A DNA stretch of 47,549 bases from JAUSIF01 sp036556265 (lineage in GTDB: Bacteria > Pseudomonadota > Alphaproteobacteria > Rhizobiales > Xanthobacteraceae). This document shows, piece after piece, positions 40,723-47,549 of the stretch. A program made the position numbers and the translations under genes. The stretch covers positions 1 to 47,549 of the forward strand of contig DATBJU010000171.1 in assembly GCA_036556265.1 (NCBI GenBank), written 5' to 3'. The number at the start of each line of letters is the position of its first letter. The first letter of the stretch is position 1. The notes under the pieces are model-generated. The model saw nothing but the letters and a program-made list of their open reading frames with translations. It searched no databases and had not been told where the DNA came from.

Positions 40723-43614
40723 TTGCGTATTGCTCGTCTCGCCGCGTTTCTGTCCCTTGTCATCGTCACATTAAGCTTCGGGCCCGCACACGCGCTCGAG
40801 GCGGTGACGATCCGGCTGGGTACGCCGGCGATCGACTTGAAACCCGCGGCGGAGCGTCACCAGACCGACAGCGACCGCCTGCAGGTTTCCACCGCGCCCG
40901 GCTCCGACGGCATCGTTCGCCGCATCGAAGTGCGTGCGCGCGAGCCCCAAGGCGTGACGAGCTGGGCGGTGTTCGCCCTCGCCAACAACACCGATGAGCA
41001 GGTGGACCGGCTCATCGTCGCCCCGCACTACCAGATGGTCGGCTCCGGCATCTTCTGGCCCGACCTCGGCAGCGTCCGCATCGTCAGCGTGACGCCGAGC
41101 CAGGGCTTCCGCCCCGAGCGGCAGACGGCAACCGACGCCGACGTCTACCTTGTCACGCTGGATCCGGGCACCACAGTCACGCTCGTGCTCGAGCTGACCT
41201 CTTCGAACCTGCCGCAACTCTATTTGTGGGAGCCGGAAGCCTACAAGGGCAAGGTCAACAGCTTCACGCTCTACAATGGCATCGTCATCGGCATCGCCGG
41301 CCTGCTCGCAATGTTCCTCACCATTCTGTTCGTGGTGAAGGGCTCCATCATGTTTCCAGCCGCCGCCGCGCTTGCCTGGGCGGTGCTCGCCTATATCGGC
41401 ATCGACTTCAATTTCTGGACCAAGATCCTCGGGCTGTCGCCGCCGACCCAGCAATTCGCGCGCGCGGCGGGAGAGGCGATTCTCGCGGCGACACTCATCG
41501 TCTTTCTCTTCGCCTACCTGAACCTCGGCCGCTGGAATGTGCGCTACTCCCATGTCGCCGCGGGATGGCTCGCCTTCCTCGCACTCCTTGTCGCGGTCGC
41601 GCTCGTCGATCCGCCGATCGCCGCAGGCATTGCACGCCTCTCGCTGCTTGCGGTCGCGCTCGTCGGCTTCGGCCTCGTCGTCTATCTCGCGACCCACGGC
41701 TTCGACCGCGCGGTGCTGCTGATCCCGACCTGGTTCCTGCTGACGGCCTGGGTGCTCGCGACCGGCCTCACGGTCGCGGGCTTCTTCACCAACGACCTGA
41801 TCGCCCCTGCACTTCTCGGCGGCCTCGAGCTCATCGTGATGCTGATCGGCTTCACGGTGATGCAGCATGCGTTCGCCGGCGTCGGAGCCGAGGGCATCGT
41901 CAACGATCTTGAGCGTCGCGCGCTCGCCCTCACCGGCGCGAGTGACATTGTCTGGGACTGGGATGTCGCGCGTGATCAGATCTACACGAGCCACGAGGCC
42001 GAGCAGGCGCTCGGCCTCAAGCGCGGCGTCCTGGAGACGGCGGCCGCCGGCTGGCTCGAGTTCCTGCATACGGCCGACCGCGATCGCTTCAAGATGGCGC
42101 TCGACAGCGTGCTCGAGCAGCGCCGCGGCCGCATCGTGCAGGAGTTCCGACTGCGCGCCGAGGACGGTCACCATCTCTGGTTCAAGCTGCGCGCGCGTCC
42201 CGTCGTCGGTACCGACGGAGAGGTACTCCGTGTCGTCGGCACCATCACCGACATCACAGACAACAAGATTGCCGAGGAGCGGCTCCTGCATGACGCCGTC
42301 CACGACAACCTGACGAGTCTGCCGAACCGGGAGCTGTTCCTGGACCGGCTCGACGCGGCGATCGCGCTCGGCCGGGCAGACGAACAGTTGCGTCCGACGC
42401 TGATCGTGATCGACCTCGACCGCTTCAAGCAGGTCAATTCCAGCGTCGGCATGGCGGTCGGCGATTCGATTCTGCTCACGATTGCGCGCCGCCTGAGCCG
42501 CTTGCTCAAGCCCCAGGACACGCTCGCCCGCATTTCCGGCGACCAGTTCGGCATGATTCTCTTGTCCGAGCGCGAGCCTGAACGAATTACCGCGTTTGCC
42601 GATACCATCCGCCGCAGCTTGCGCGCGCCGATCGGCTTCGGAGCGCGGCAGATCTTCCTCACCGCCTCGATCGGCCTGGTTCTTTACGACGGTCAGCCAC
42701 GCGGCCGCGAGGAACTACTGAAGGACGCCGAGCTCGCGATGTATCACGCGAAGCAGCACGGCGCTGACCGCATCGAGGTGTTCAAGCCGACGATGCGATC
42801 CTCGAAGATCGATCAGCTCACCCTTGAATCCGATTTGCGGCGCGCGATCGAGCGCGACGAGGTCGCGATCTTCTACCAGCCGATCGTACGGCTTGAGGAC
42901 CGCAGCATCGCGGGCTTCGAGGCACTGCTGCGCTGGAACCACCCGCGTCTCGGACGCCTCGGGCCGACCGAATTCATTCCGCTCGCCGAAGAGACCGGTC
43001 TGATCTCGGATCTTGGCCGGTTCGTGCTCGAACGCGCCGCGCGCCAGCTCGTCTCCTGGCAGCGGCTGGTGACCGCCACGCGACCCCTCTTCGTCAGCGT
43101 GAACGTTTCCTCCCGGCAACTCCTGCGCCAGGATCTGATCCAGGAGATCAAGGGCATCCTTTCCCGGAACCTGCTGGCGACCGGGACCCTTAAGCTCGAG
43201 CTCACAGAATCCCTCGTGATGGAAAATCCGGAGCTGGCCGCGCAGATGCTCGCCCGCATCCGTGAACTCGGCGCCGGCCTTTCCCTGGACGACTTCGGCA
43301 CCGGCTATTCATCGCTCGCCTATCTCCAGCGCTTTCCGTTCGACACGATCAAGATTGACCAGCAGTTCGTGCGCGGCTCCGGCCGCGGCGCACGGCCGGT
43401 TATCCTGCGCTCGATTATTACGCTCGCGCACGACCTTGGAATGGAAGTGGTTGCCGAAGGCGCCGAGAACGACTCCGACGCCGTCGAACTCTATCAGCTG
43501 GGCTGCGAGTACGCGCAGGGATACGCCTTCGGCGAGCCGATGACCGCAGACGAGGCCCGTCGGCTGATCTCGCCGACCGAGCCCGCGCTCCGCCGTGCGC
43601 GAGCGGCCGGCTGA
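40723..43614 (+). CDS. Membrane c-di-GMP phosphodiesterase: 7TM-like, PAS, degenerate GGDEF, EAL
   Basis: This 963-residue protein has a signal peptide, a periplasmic domain of about 160 residues, about seven transmembrane segments (180-385), a PAS domain (about 395-515, ending T-D-I-T), a GGDEF domain and an EAL domain. The GGDEF signature is S-G-D-Q-F at 605-609, lacking the second Gly and the metal-binding Glu, so cyclase activity is unlikely. The EAL domain looks intact: E-A-L at 733-735, N-V-S near 794, L-T-E-S near 827, D-D-F-G-T-G at 856-861, and A-E-G-A-E-N near 911. It should hydrolyse c-di-GMP, with GGDEF perhaps binding GTP as a regulator. The start is TTG 40723 after GGGAGGGG. Confidence 0.95.
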   Translation: MRIARLAAFLSLVIVTLSFGPAHALEAVTIRLGTPAIDLKPAAERHQTDSDRLQVSTAPGSDGIVRRIEVRAREPQGVTSWAVFALANNTDEQVDRLIVAPHYQMVGSGIFWPDLGSVRIVSVTPSQGFRPERQTATDADVYLVTLDPGTTVTLVLELTSSNLPQLYLWEPEAYKGKVNSFTLYNGIVIGIAGLLAMFLTILFVVKGSIMFPAAAALAWAVLAYIGIDFNFWTKILGLSPPTQQFARAAGEAILAATLIVFLFAYLNLGRWNVRYSHVAAGWLAFLALLVAVALVDPPIAAGIARLSLLAVALVGFGLVVYLATHGFDRAVLLIPTWFLLTAWVLATGLTVAGFFTNDLIAPALLGGLELIVMLIGFTVMQHAFAGVGAEGIVNDLERRALALTGASDIVWDWDVARDQIYTSHEAEQALGLKRGVLETAAAGWLEFLHTADRDRFKMALDSVLEQRRGRIVQEFRLRAEDGHHLWFKLRARPVVGTDGEVLRVVGTITDITDNKIAEERLLHDAVHDNLTSLPNRELFLDRLDAAIALGRADEQLRPTLIVIDLDRFKQVNSSVGMAVGDSILLTIARRLSRLLKPQDTLARISGDQFGMILLSEREPERITAFADTIRRSLRAPIGFGARQIFLTASIGLVLYDGQPRGREELLKDAELAMYHAKQHGADRIEVFKPTMRSSKIDQLTLESDLRRAIERDEVAIFYQPIVRLEDRSIAGFEALLRWNHPRLGRLGPTEFIPLAEETGLISDLGRFVLERAARQLVSWQRLVTATRPLFVSVNVSSRQLLRQDLIQEIKGILSRNLLATGTLKLELTESLVMENPELAAQMLARIRELGAGLSLDDFGTGYSSLAYLQRFPFDTIKIDQQFVRGSGRGARPVILRSIITLAHDLGMEVVAEGAENDSDAVELYQLGCEYAQGYAFGEPMTADEARRLISPTEPALRRARAAG

Positions 43615-43617
43615 TAT

Positions 43618-44235
43618 TTAGGCGTGGCCGGCGTCGGACGATAACTTCGCCGGATCGATACCGATCTTCCTCAGCGCCAAGGTGTACTTCGATTCCGCGT
43701 CGCCGCCGAAGATAAGCTCCGAATCCGCGGGACAGTGCAGCCAGCCGTTGGCGTGGATTTCGTTCTCCAACTGCCCCGGGGCCCAACCGGCGTAGCCGAG
43801 CGCGAGCACCGCGCTGACCGGTCCCTGTCCGCGCGCGATTGCCTTGAGAATGTCGAGCGTAGCCGTGAGGCAGATGCCGTCATCGATCGGCAATGTCGAA
43901 TTCTCGATGAAGAAATCCGCCGAATGCAGGACAAAACCGCGCCCGGTCTCCACCGGTCCACCTTTGAGCACGCGAATCGAGTTTGCGCGCGGCGGCACTT
44001 CGATGAAGTTGCCCGACGGAACCACCTCGAGCTGTACGAGCAGATCGCGAAAATTAATGTTCGCCGCCGGCTGATTGATGACGATCCCCATCGCGCCTTC
44101 GTCCGAGTGTGCACAGAGGTAGATAACCGCTCGCGCAAAACGCTCGTCGCGCATCGTCGGCATCGCGACGAGGATTTGGCCGTCGAGATACCCCGGACGC
44201 CGGCTCGGCTCGATCTTTGTATTGCCGATCTTCAT
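43618..44235 (-). CDS. yqgE: YqgE/AlgH family protein
   Basis: This 205-residue UPF0301 protein has L-D-G-Q-I-L-V-A-M-P-T-M near 18, Y-L-C-A-H-S-D-E-G-A-M-G-I-V-I-N-Q-P near 39, L-K-G-G-P-V-E-T-G-R-G-F-V-L-H near 91 and A-L-G-Y-A-G-W-A-P-G-Q-L-E near 146. The family is conserved, but its biochemical role is unclear. It converges on the EAL gene with a 3-base gap. Confidence 0.95.
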   Translation of the reverse strand: MKIGNTKIEPSRRPGYLDGQILVAMPTMRDERFARAVIYLCAHSDEGAMGIVINQPAANINFRDLLVQLEVVPSGNFIEVPPRANSIRVLKGGPVETGRGFVLHSADFFIENSTLPIDDGICLTATLDILKAIARGQGPVSAVLALGYAGWAPGQLENEIHANGWLHCPADSELIFGGDAESKYTLALRKIGIDPAKLSSDAGHA

Positions 44236-44343
44236 TGCGTGAGTCTAACCCGGTATGAGCACGTTGCAAAATTTGGCCGGATCGCGGCTCGGATCACGTA
44301 AACGTAACTGGGCCGGGAACCGCGTGCAGGCGTATGGGAAATC

Positions 44344-45183
44344 ATGCTTTCCCGTCAGTGCGGTTTGCCTGCCAGTATCGCATTGTGCGCCGCGCTCCTG
44401 GGCGCTCCGTCGGCACTGGCACTCGAATCACCTTGGTCCAAGGTGAGCAATGCAGAAGTGCGGCTTCGCGCCGCCGGCGCTGCAAGTGTCGGCGCGCCGT
44501 TGCGAGCAGGCATTGAAATTCGTCTTGCCCGCGGCTGGCACACCTACTGGCGCTACCCGGGCGACGCCGGTGTGCCGCCGCGTTTCGACTGGTCGGGATC
44601 AAGGAATCTTGCGTCGGTGGAAGTGCGCTGGCCTGCACCGGAGCGCATCTACCTCGAGGGCGGCCTGGAATCGATCGGTTACCACGGCAACGTCATCTTG
44701 CCGCTTCGCGTTCGCCCCGCCGATCCGTCGCGCCCGCTTACGCTCCGCCTCAAGCTTGACATCGGCGTGTGCGAAAAGATCTGCATTCCGGCGGAGGCCA
44801 AAATCTCTCTCGAAATCCCGCCCAATCTCGCCGCCACCGACGCCGCCCTAGACGTGGCCGACGCACGCGTCCCGACAGCCGCAACGGTCGGCGACAACAA
44901 AGCTTTCAGCGTCCTCTCAGCCAAGTTGCTGCGCGGTAAGGAGCCACGCGCGATGATTGAGGTGGCCGTTCCGCGAGACAAGCCGTTCGATCTCTTTGCG
45001 GAAGGCCCGAGCGAGGACTGGGCGCTGCCGTTGCCGACGCGGCTCGACGCCGGCAGCGGACGCGCTCGCTTTGCGCTTCGAATTGACGGCGCGCCCACGG
45101 GCACGAGCCCAACTCCGTCGAAGCTGCGCTTGACGCTCGTCGCCGGCGAGAGAGCAATCGAGGTCTTGGCGCCGCTCGACTAG
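44344..45183 (+). CDS. Secreted DsbD N-terminal-domain protein
   Basis: This 279-residue protein has a signal peptide (L-C-A-A-L-L-G-A-P-S-A-L-A) and a DsbD alpha-type immunoglobulin-like domain: G-W-H-T-Y-W-R-Y-P-G-D-A-G near 61, and the redox loop D-I-G-V-C-E-K-I-C-I-P near 141 with its two cysteines. It lacks the DsbD transmembrane and C-terminal thioredoxin domains, so it would need reducing power from another thiol transporter not seen here. A role in periplasmic disulfide reduction or copper tolerance (ScsB-like) is inferred. A peroxiredoxin gene follows at 68 bases. Confidence 0.85.
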   Translation: MLSRQCGLPASIALCAALLGAPSALALESPWSKVSNAEVRLRAAGAASVGAPLRAGIEIRLARGWHTYWRYPGDAGVPPRFDWSGSRNLASVEVRWPAPERIYLEGGLESIGYHGNVILPLRVRPADPSRPLTLRLKLDIGVCEKICIPAEAKISLEIPPNLAATDAALDVADARVPTAATVGDNKAFSVLSAKLLRGKEPRAMIEVAVPRDKPFDLFAEGPSEDWALPLPTRLDAGSGRARFALRIDGAPTGTSPTPSKLRLTLVAGERAIEVLAPLD

Positions 45184-45251
45184 CGCCTGGCAATCGCTAG
45201 GATGGGGTATTGGTACGTCCCGATGTTCGGGGCGAAATTGGGACGACAAAA

Positions 45252-45737
45252 ATGATCAAGGTTGGCGACAAACTTCCCGAAGTGACGTTTCGTACGATCG
45301 AAGAAGGCAAGACGGTACCGCGCACGACCGGGGATATCTTCAAAGGCAAGCGAGTGGTGCTGGTCGGCGTGCCCGGCGCATTCACGCCGACCTGCCACAA
45401 GAACCACGTTCCCGGCTTTGTACTGAAGGCGGACGAAATCCGCGCGAAGAAGGTGGATACGATCGCTGTCACCGCGGTGAACGACCATTGGGTCATGCAC
45501 AACTGGTCCGAGGCAAGTGGCGGCGCGGGCAAGAGTATGATTTTCCTCGCCGACAACAACGCCGACTTCGCCAAGGCGACCGGCCTCGACTTCGACGCGA
45601 CGGCGGGTCTCGGCGGGACCCGATCGCGCCGCTACGCCATGCTCGTAGAGGACGGCGTGGTCAAAGCGCTCAACGTCGAGCCTGAGGCCGGCAAGGCCGA
45701 AGTCAGCAGCGCCGACAACCTGATCAAGGCGCTTTAG
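45252..45737 (+). CDS. Prx5-type peroxiredoxin
   Basis: This 161-residue cytoplasmic peroxiredoxin has the peroxidatic loop V-P-G-A-F-T-P-T-C-H-K-N-H-V-P-G-F (Cys near 49) and the later Y-A-M-L-V-E-D-G-V-V near 133. Only one cysteine is obvious, suggesting a 1-Cys, glutathione/glutaredoxin-dependent mechanism for peroxide removal. ATG 45252 (M-I-K-V-G-D-K-L-P) is the standard family start; the upstream extension has no similarity. Confidence 0.95.
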   Translation: MIKVGDKLPEVTFRTIEEGKTVPRTTGDIFKGKRVVLVGVPGAFTPTCHKNHVPGFVLKADEIRAKKVDTIAVTAVNDHWVMHNWSEASGGAGKSMIFLADNNADFAKATGLDFDATAGLGGTRSRRYAMLVEDGVVKALNVEPEAGKAEVSSADNLIKAL

Positions 45738-45771
45738 CTGCCTCCGCCTGAAGCGCGAGCCGAGCGCCGCG

Positions 45772-45978
45772 TCACGCGATGATGTCGGGGAATAGCTGGT
45801 CCTCGATCGTCGTAATTCGGTCGCGCAGTTGCAGCTTGCGCTTCTTCAGCCGCTGCACCTGCAAGCGATCGTATCCGGGCACAGCGAGCAACGCCTCGAT
45901 CGCCGAGTCTAGGTCGCGGTGTTCCTGTTTCAGCCGCTCGAGTTCGGCCCGAAGTTCGCGTTCTTCCTCTGCGTTCAT
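45772..45978 (-). CDS. YdcH family (DUF465) protein
   Basis: This 68-residue protein consists of two helices: E-L-R-A-E-L-E-R-L-K-Q-E-H-R-D-L-D-S-A-I-E-A-L and the family ending Q-V-Q-R-L-K-K-R-K-L-Q-L-R-D-R-I. The family is abundant in alphaproteobacteria but has no known function. ATG 45978 is chosen; a longer upstream frame overlaps the divergent partner. It sits opposite a second YdcH gene. Confidence 0.88.
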   Translation of the reverse strand: MNAEEERELRAELERLKQEHRDLDSAIEALLAVPGYDRLQVQRLKKRKLQLRDRITTIEDQLFPDIIA

Positions 45979-46171
45979 TGCCCGCCGTAGCACCGCTTTC
46001 AGGCATGCGGCGCGGCAAGTATCGCGCCCGCCGCCAAGGCCTGCAAGAAGGCCGCTTCCGACCCCTCCGATCGGTGGATTGTTGCGGCGCAAAAGCTCGA
46101 CTTGGTCGACTTGCCATCGTCTCCGTGTCACACTGTCAATGTCGAACCCTGCAAAGGGAGAGATCACATCC

Positions 46172-46357
46172 ATGAACAGGCATCCTGAGCTGGCCGATCT
46201 TGAGCGGCAGCACCAGGCATTGGAACGCGAAATCCAGAACGAACTCGCGCGTCCAGGCTCCGACGACCTGAAAGTTTCCGAGTTGAAGCGGCGCAAGTTG
46301 CAAGTGAAGGACGAGATCGCGCGGCTGCGCCACTTGGCCGAAGGCGGCGTGCACTAG
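46172..46357 (+). CDS. YdcH family (DUF465) protein, second copy
   Basis: This 61-residue protein has L-A-D-L-E-R-Q-H-Q-A-L-E-R-E-I-Q-N-E-L and V-S-E-L-K-R-R-K-L-Q-V-K-D-E-I-A-R-L. It is related to the gene at 45772-45978 (shared L-K-x-R-K-L-Q-x-x-D) and divergent from it across 193 bases. AGGGAGAG precedes the ATG by about 10 bases. A strong terminator follows. Confidence 0.88.
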   Translation: MNRHPELADLERQHQALEREIQNELARPGSDDLKVSELKRRKLQVKDEIARLRHLAEGGVH

Positions 46358-46386
46358 GTCCCTCACCACGATCCGATACGGAGTGG

Positions 46387-46420
46387 AAACCGCCGGTCCG
46401 ACGACCGGCGGTTTCGTTTT
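46387..46420 (+). terminator. Rho-independent terminator after the second YdcH gene
   Basis: AAACCGCCGGTC and GACCGGCGGTTT form a 12-bp stem with a 4-base loop, followed by CGTTTTTG. Confidence 0.9.
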
Positions 46421-46835
46421 TGTCGCCGAGTGTCTCGCGCGCGCACCGCACGGCGCGGCTTTGCCTTCTTATCGCCGAGCTCGGCTTCGCATTTTCGCGG
46501 AGCGTCTTGCTCGCGCGCCGTTAAGGTGAATAGTTGAGGCTGATACTTGACCCTAATTTTTCAGCCTAACTATTTTGCCTAAGATCATCCTTCGAACGAG
46601 GGAAGTTTTTTATTTGCTACTTGGACTGTCGGCTCGATGAGTTGGAGTCGACGGTGCGAAGTGAAGGCGGTGTTTCGTTTGCGACGAGTACTTGCGCAAT
46701 CGGATCAAAACTTCTCCCCCAAGCCGATTTCCAGCCGCTTCGATTTTTCCTCACCGAGCTGAACCCCGGGAACGCGTCGTTCGCATGACAGCGAGCTGCG
46801 GCAATCGGGACAACAACTAGCTAGTGAGGAGTAAA
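46421..46835. other. Gene-free leader region of the small secreted protein
   Basis: These 415 bases hold no gene that I can support. They are locally AT-rich for this genome, especially 46520-46620. An inverted repeat AATAGTTGAGGCTGA / TCAGCCTAACTATT (46529-46543 and 46561-46574) has one bulged G and a loop of about 17 bases. Within it lies a sigma-70-like TTGACC-N18-TATTTT. If transcription starts near 46583, the leader of the downstream gene is about 250 bases, unusually long. Confidence 0.5.
46547..46576 (+). promoter_or_regulatory. Predicted promoter inside an inverted repeat
   Basis: TTGACC (46547-46552), 18 bases, TATTTT (46571-46576), with the -35 box in the loop and the -10 box at the end of the right arm of the inverted repeat at 46529-46574. 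Confidence 0.4.
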
Positions 46836-47204
46836 ATGCAGTTCAAGAAACACGTCGCTACCGCGCTCGCAGCCGCACTTGCGTTGAGCGTGGCTGCAGC
46901 TCCGGCCTCGGCGGGCTACATCTGTCACCCGAAGGTGGTCGTCACTCCCAAAGCCCCGAGCAGCGGCTTCCCCTTCATCGTCGGCTGCATCATGGGTTCG
47001 GCCGGCGGTCTGATCCTCGCCTCGATCGTCAAGGGCGGAGGGCTGAAGTGGATGTCTCAGAAAGAGTGGGAAGACCTCAAGGTGAAGGTCCCAAATCCGC
47101 TCACCACTGAGGAAGCCCAGCTTATCGCAGCCACCTGCGGTCTTGCTGCCTTCCTGATCAAGCCGGCCAAAGCGGCACCCGCCGTGGTCAAGGCTAAGTA
47201 CTGA
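46836..47204 (+). CDS. Small secreted protein of unknown function
   Basis: I do not recognise this 122-residue protein. It has a strong signal peptide (A-T-A-L-A-A-A-L-A-L-S-V-A-A-A-P-A-S-A-G), then Y-I-C-H-P-K-V-V-V-T-P-K-A-P, a hydrophobic glycine-rich segment F-P-F-I-V-G-C-I-M-G-S-A-G-G-L-I-L-A (about 45-65), K-W-M-S-Q-K-E-W-E-D-L-K, and a second hydrophobic helix E-A-Q-L-I-A-A-T-C-G-L-A-A-F-L-I (about 92-108). Three cysteines could form a disulfide. ATG 46836 has GAGGAG 4 bases upstream. Similar small exported proteins are common in Bradyrhizobium-like genomes. Confidence 0.75.
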   Translation: MQFKKHVATALAAALALSVAAAPASAGYICHPKVVVTPKAPSSGFPFIVGCIMGSAGGLILASIVKGGGLKWMSQKEWEDLKVKVPNPLTTEEAQLIAATCGLAAFLIKPAKAAPAVVKAKY

Positions 47205-47253
47205 GATCTGCGACCGCGATCTCTTCGCGGGCATATCGATCAACAAAAAAGAA

Positions 47254-47279
47254 AAAGCCCGGCGCTCGCGCCGGGCTTT
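47254..47279 (-). terminator. Bidirectional rho-independent terminator
   Basis: AAAGCCCGGCGC and GCGCCGGGCTTT form a 12-bp stem with a very small loop. On the minus strand it is followed by TTCTTTTTTG, suiting cspA; on the plus strand it ends the small secreted-protein gene. Confidence 0.9.
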
Positions 47280-47304
47280 CCGTTTGTAACGTGCCCTGCC
47301 GCGA

Positions 47305-47508
47305 TCAGGCGGCTGAGAGGTTCGTCGCCGCGGTCTTGCCGCGCTCGGTGGTGATCTCGAAATTCACCTTCTGCCCCTCATTGAGGGTGTACATGCCGGC
47401 GCGCTCGACCGCGCTGATGTGCACGAACACGTCCTTGCCGCCGTCCGACGGCTGGATGAATCCGTAGCCCTTCTGCGCGTTGAACCATTTCACGGTACCA
47501 GTAGCCAT
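47305..47508 (-). CDS. cspA: Cold-shock protein (CspA family)
   Basis: This 67-residue OB-fold protein has both RNA-binding motifs, K-G-Y-G-F-I near 13 and V-F-V-H-I near 26, and begins M-A-T-G-T-V-K-W-F-N. It binds single-stranded RNA or DNA and acts as an RNA chaperone. Its leader is only partly inside the window (about 41 bases), so cold-shock control cannot be judged. Confidence 0.97.
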   Translation of the reverse strand: MATGTVKWFNAQKGYGFIQPSDGGKDVFVHISAVERAGMYTLNEGQKVNFEITTERGKTAATNLSAA

Positions 47509-47549
47509 CTCGTCTTCCTTTCGCGCACTTCACCGAAGTGCGTTTCTCT

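Noticed and set aside
40771..42303. Long open frame of 510 codons on the minus strand opposite the EAL gene
   Set aside because: It is a high-GC shadow frame: low-complexity, Arg/Glu/Asp-rich, no domain, and wholly inside a well-supported gene.
46529..46574. Inverted repeat read as a terminator
   Set aside because: The loop is about 17 bases, the stem is AT-rich and bulged, and a strong terminator already stands at 46387-46420.

Overview
The window looks like chromosomal DNA of a GC-rich alphaproteobacterium of the order Hyphomicrobiales (Rhizobiales), most like the Bradyrhizobium/Rhodopseudomonas/Xanthobacteraceae side. The evidence is gene order (ruvCAB-ybgC-tolQRAB-pal-cpoB-tilS-ftsH; zapA-6S RNA-5-FCL; tkt-gap-pgk-fbaB), alphaproteobacterial families (RcdA/DUF1465, DUF1192, DUF4164, DUF2852, YqgE, paired YdcH proteins), a cysteine-free L31 and nested GC-rich palindromic repeats. 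I see no phage, transposon, CRISPR array, tRNA or rRNA. The species is an inference.

Layout. 1-4.5 kb: the end of a flavin monooxygenase, an NnrS membrane protein with an FNR/NnrR-type box, a secreted FecR-domain protein, and an alpha/beta-hydrolase fused to a class III nucleotide cyclase. 4.5-13 kb (minus strand): tolQ-tolR-tolA-tolB-pal-cpoB-tilS-ftsH, for envelope constriction, tRNA-Ile modification and membrane proteolysis. 13-15.9 kb: an island of an FMN-dependent 2-hydroxyacid oxidase, a DUF2852 protein and a TetR regulator that separates tolQ from its usual neighbour ybgC. 15.9-19 kb: ruvC-ruvA-membrane protein-ruvB-ybgC, tightly overlapped. 19-24.2 kb: two transporters, yebC, a YmdB-like phosphoesterase, 5-formyl-THF cyclo-ligase, 6S RNA, zapA and a DUF4164 coiled-coil protein.

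24.2-33.6 kb (plus strand): a central carbon cluster tkt-gap-(glycolipid-binding protein)-pgk-fbaB, then a divergent ThiE-like protein, a Sel1-repeat protein, efp and a suhB-type phosphatase. 33.6-36.3 kb: a MotA-like/MotB-like pair with no flagellar genes nearby, and a GNAT acetyltransferase. 36.3-40.6 kb: an ABC exporter, rpmE, an RcdA-family protein, a predicted small RNA beneath a perfect CtrA box, DUF1192 and a quinone oxidoreductase. 40.7-47.5 kb: an EAL protein with a degenerate GGDEF, yqgE, a DsbD-N-domain protein, a Prx5-type peroxiredoxin, two divergent YdcH proteins, a small secreted protein of unknown function and cspA.

Most genes are conserved housekeeping genes. The least expected material is regulatory and non-coding. 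A minus-strand small-RNA-like unit (about 39131-39230) has two hairpins, two anti-Shine-Dalgarno stretches and a strong terminator, and lies directly below a TTAA-N7-TTAA CtrA site beside an rcdA homologue. There are also an FNR-type site at nnrS, a sigma-32-like promoter at ftsH, a perfect TetR-style operator, a near-identical 14-mer upstream of two tol-pal genes, and palindromes that supply the ribosome binding sites of ruvA and suhB.
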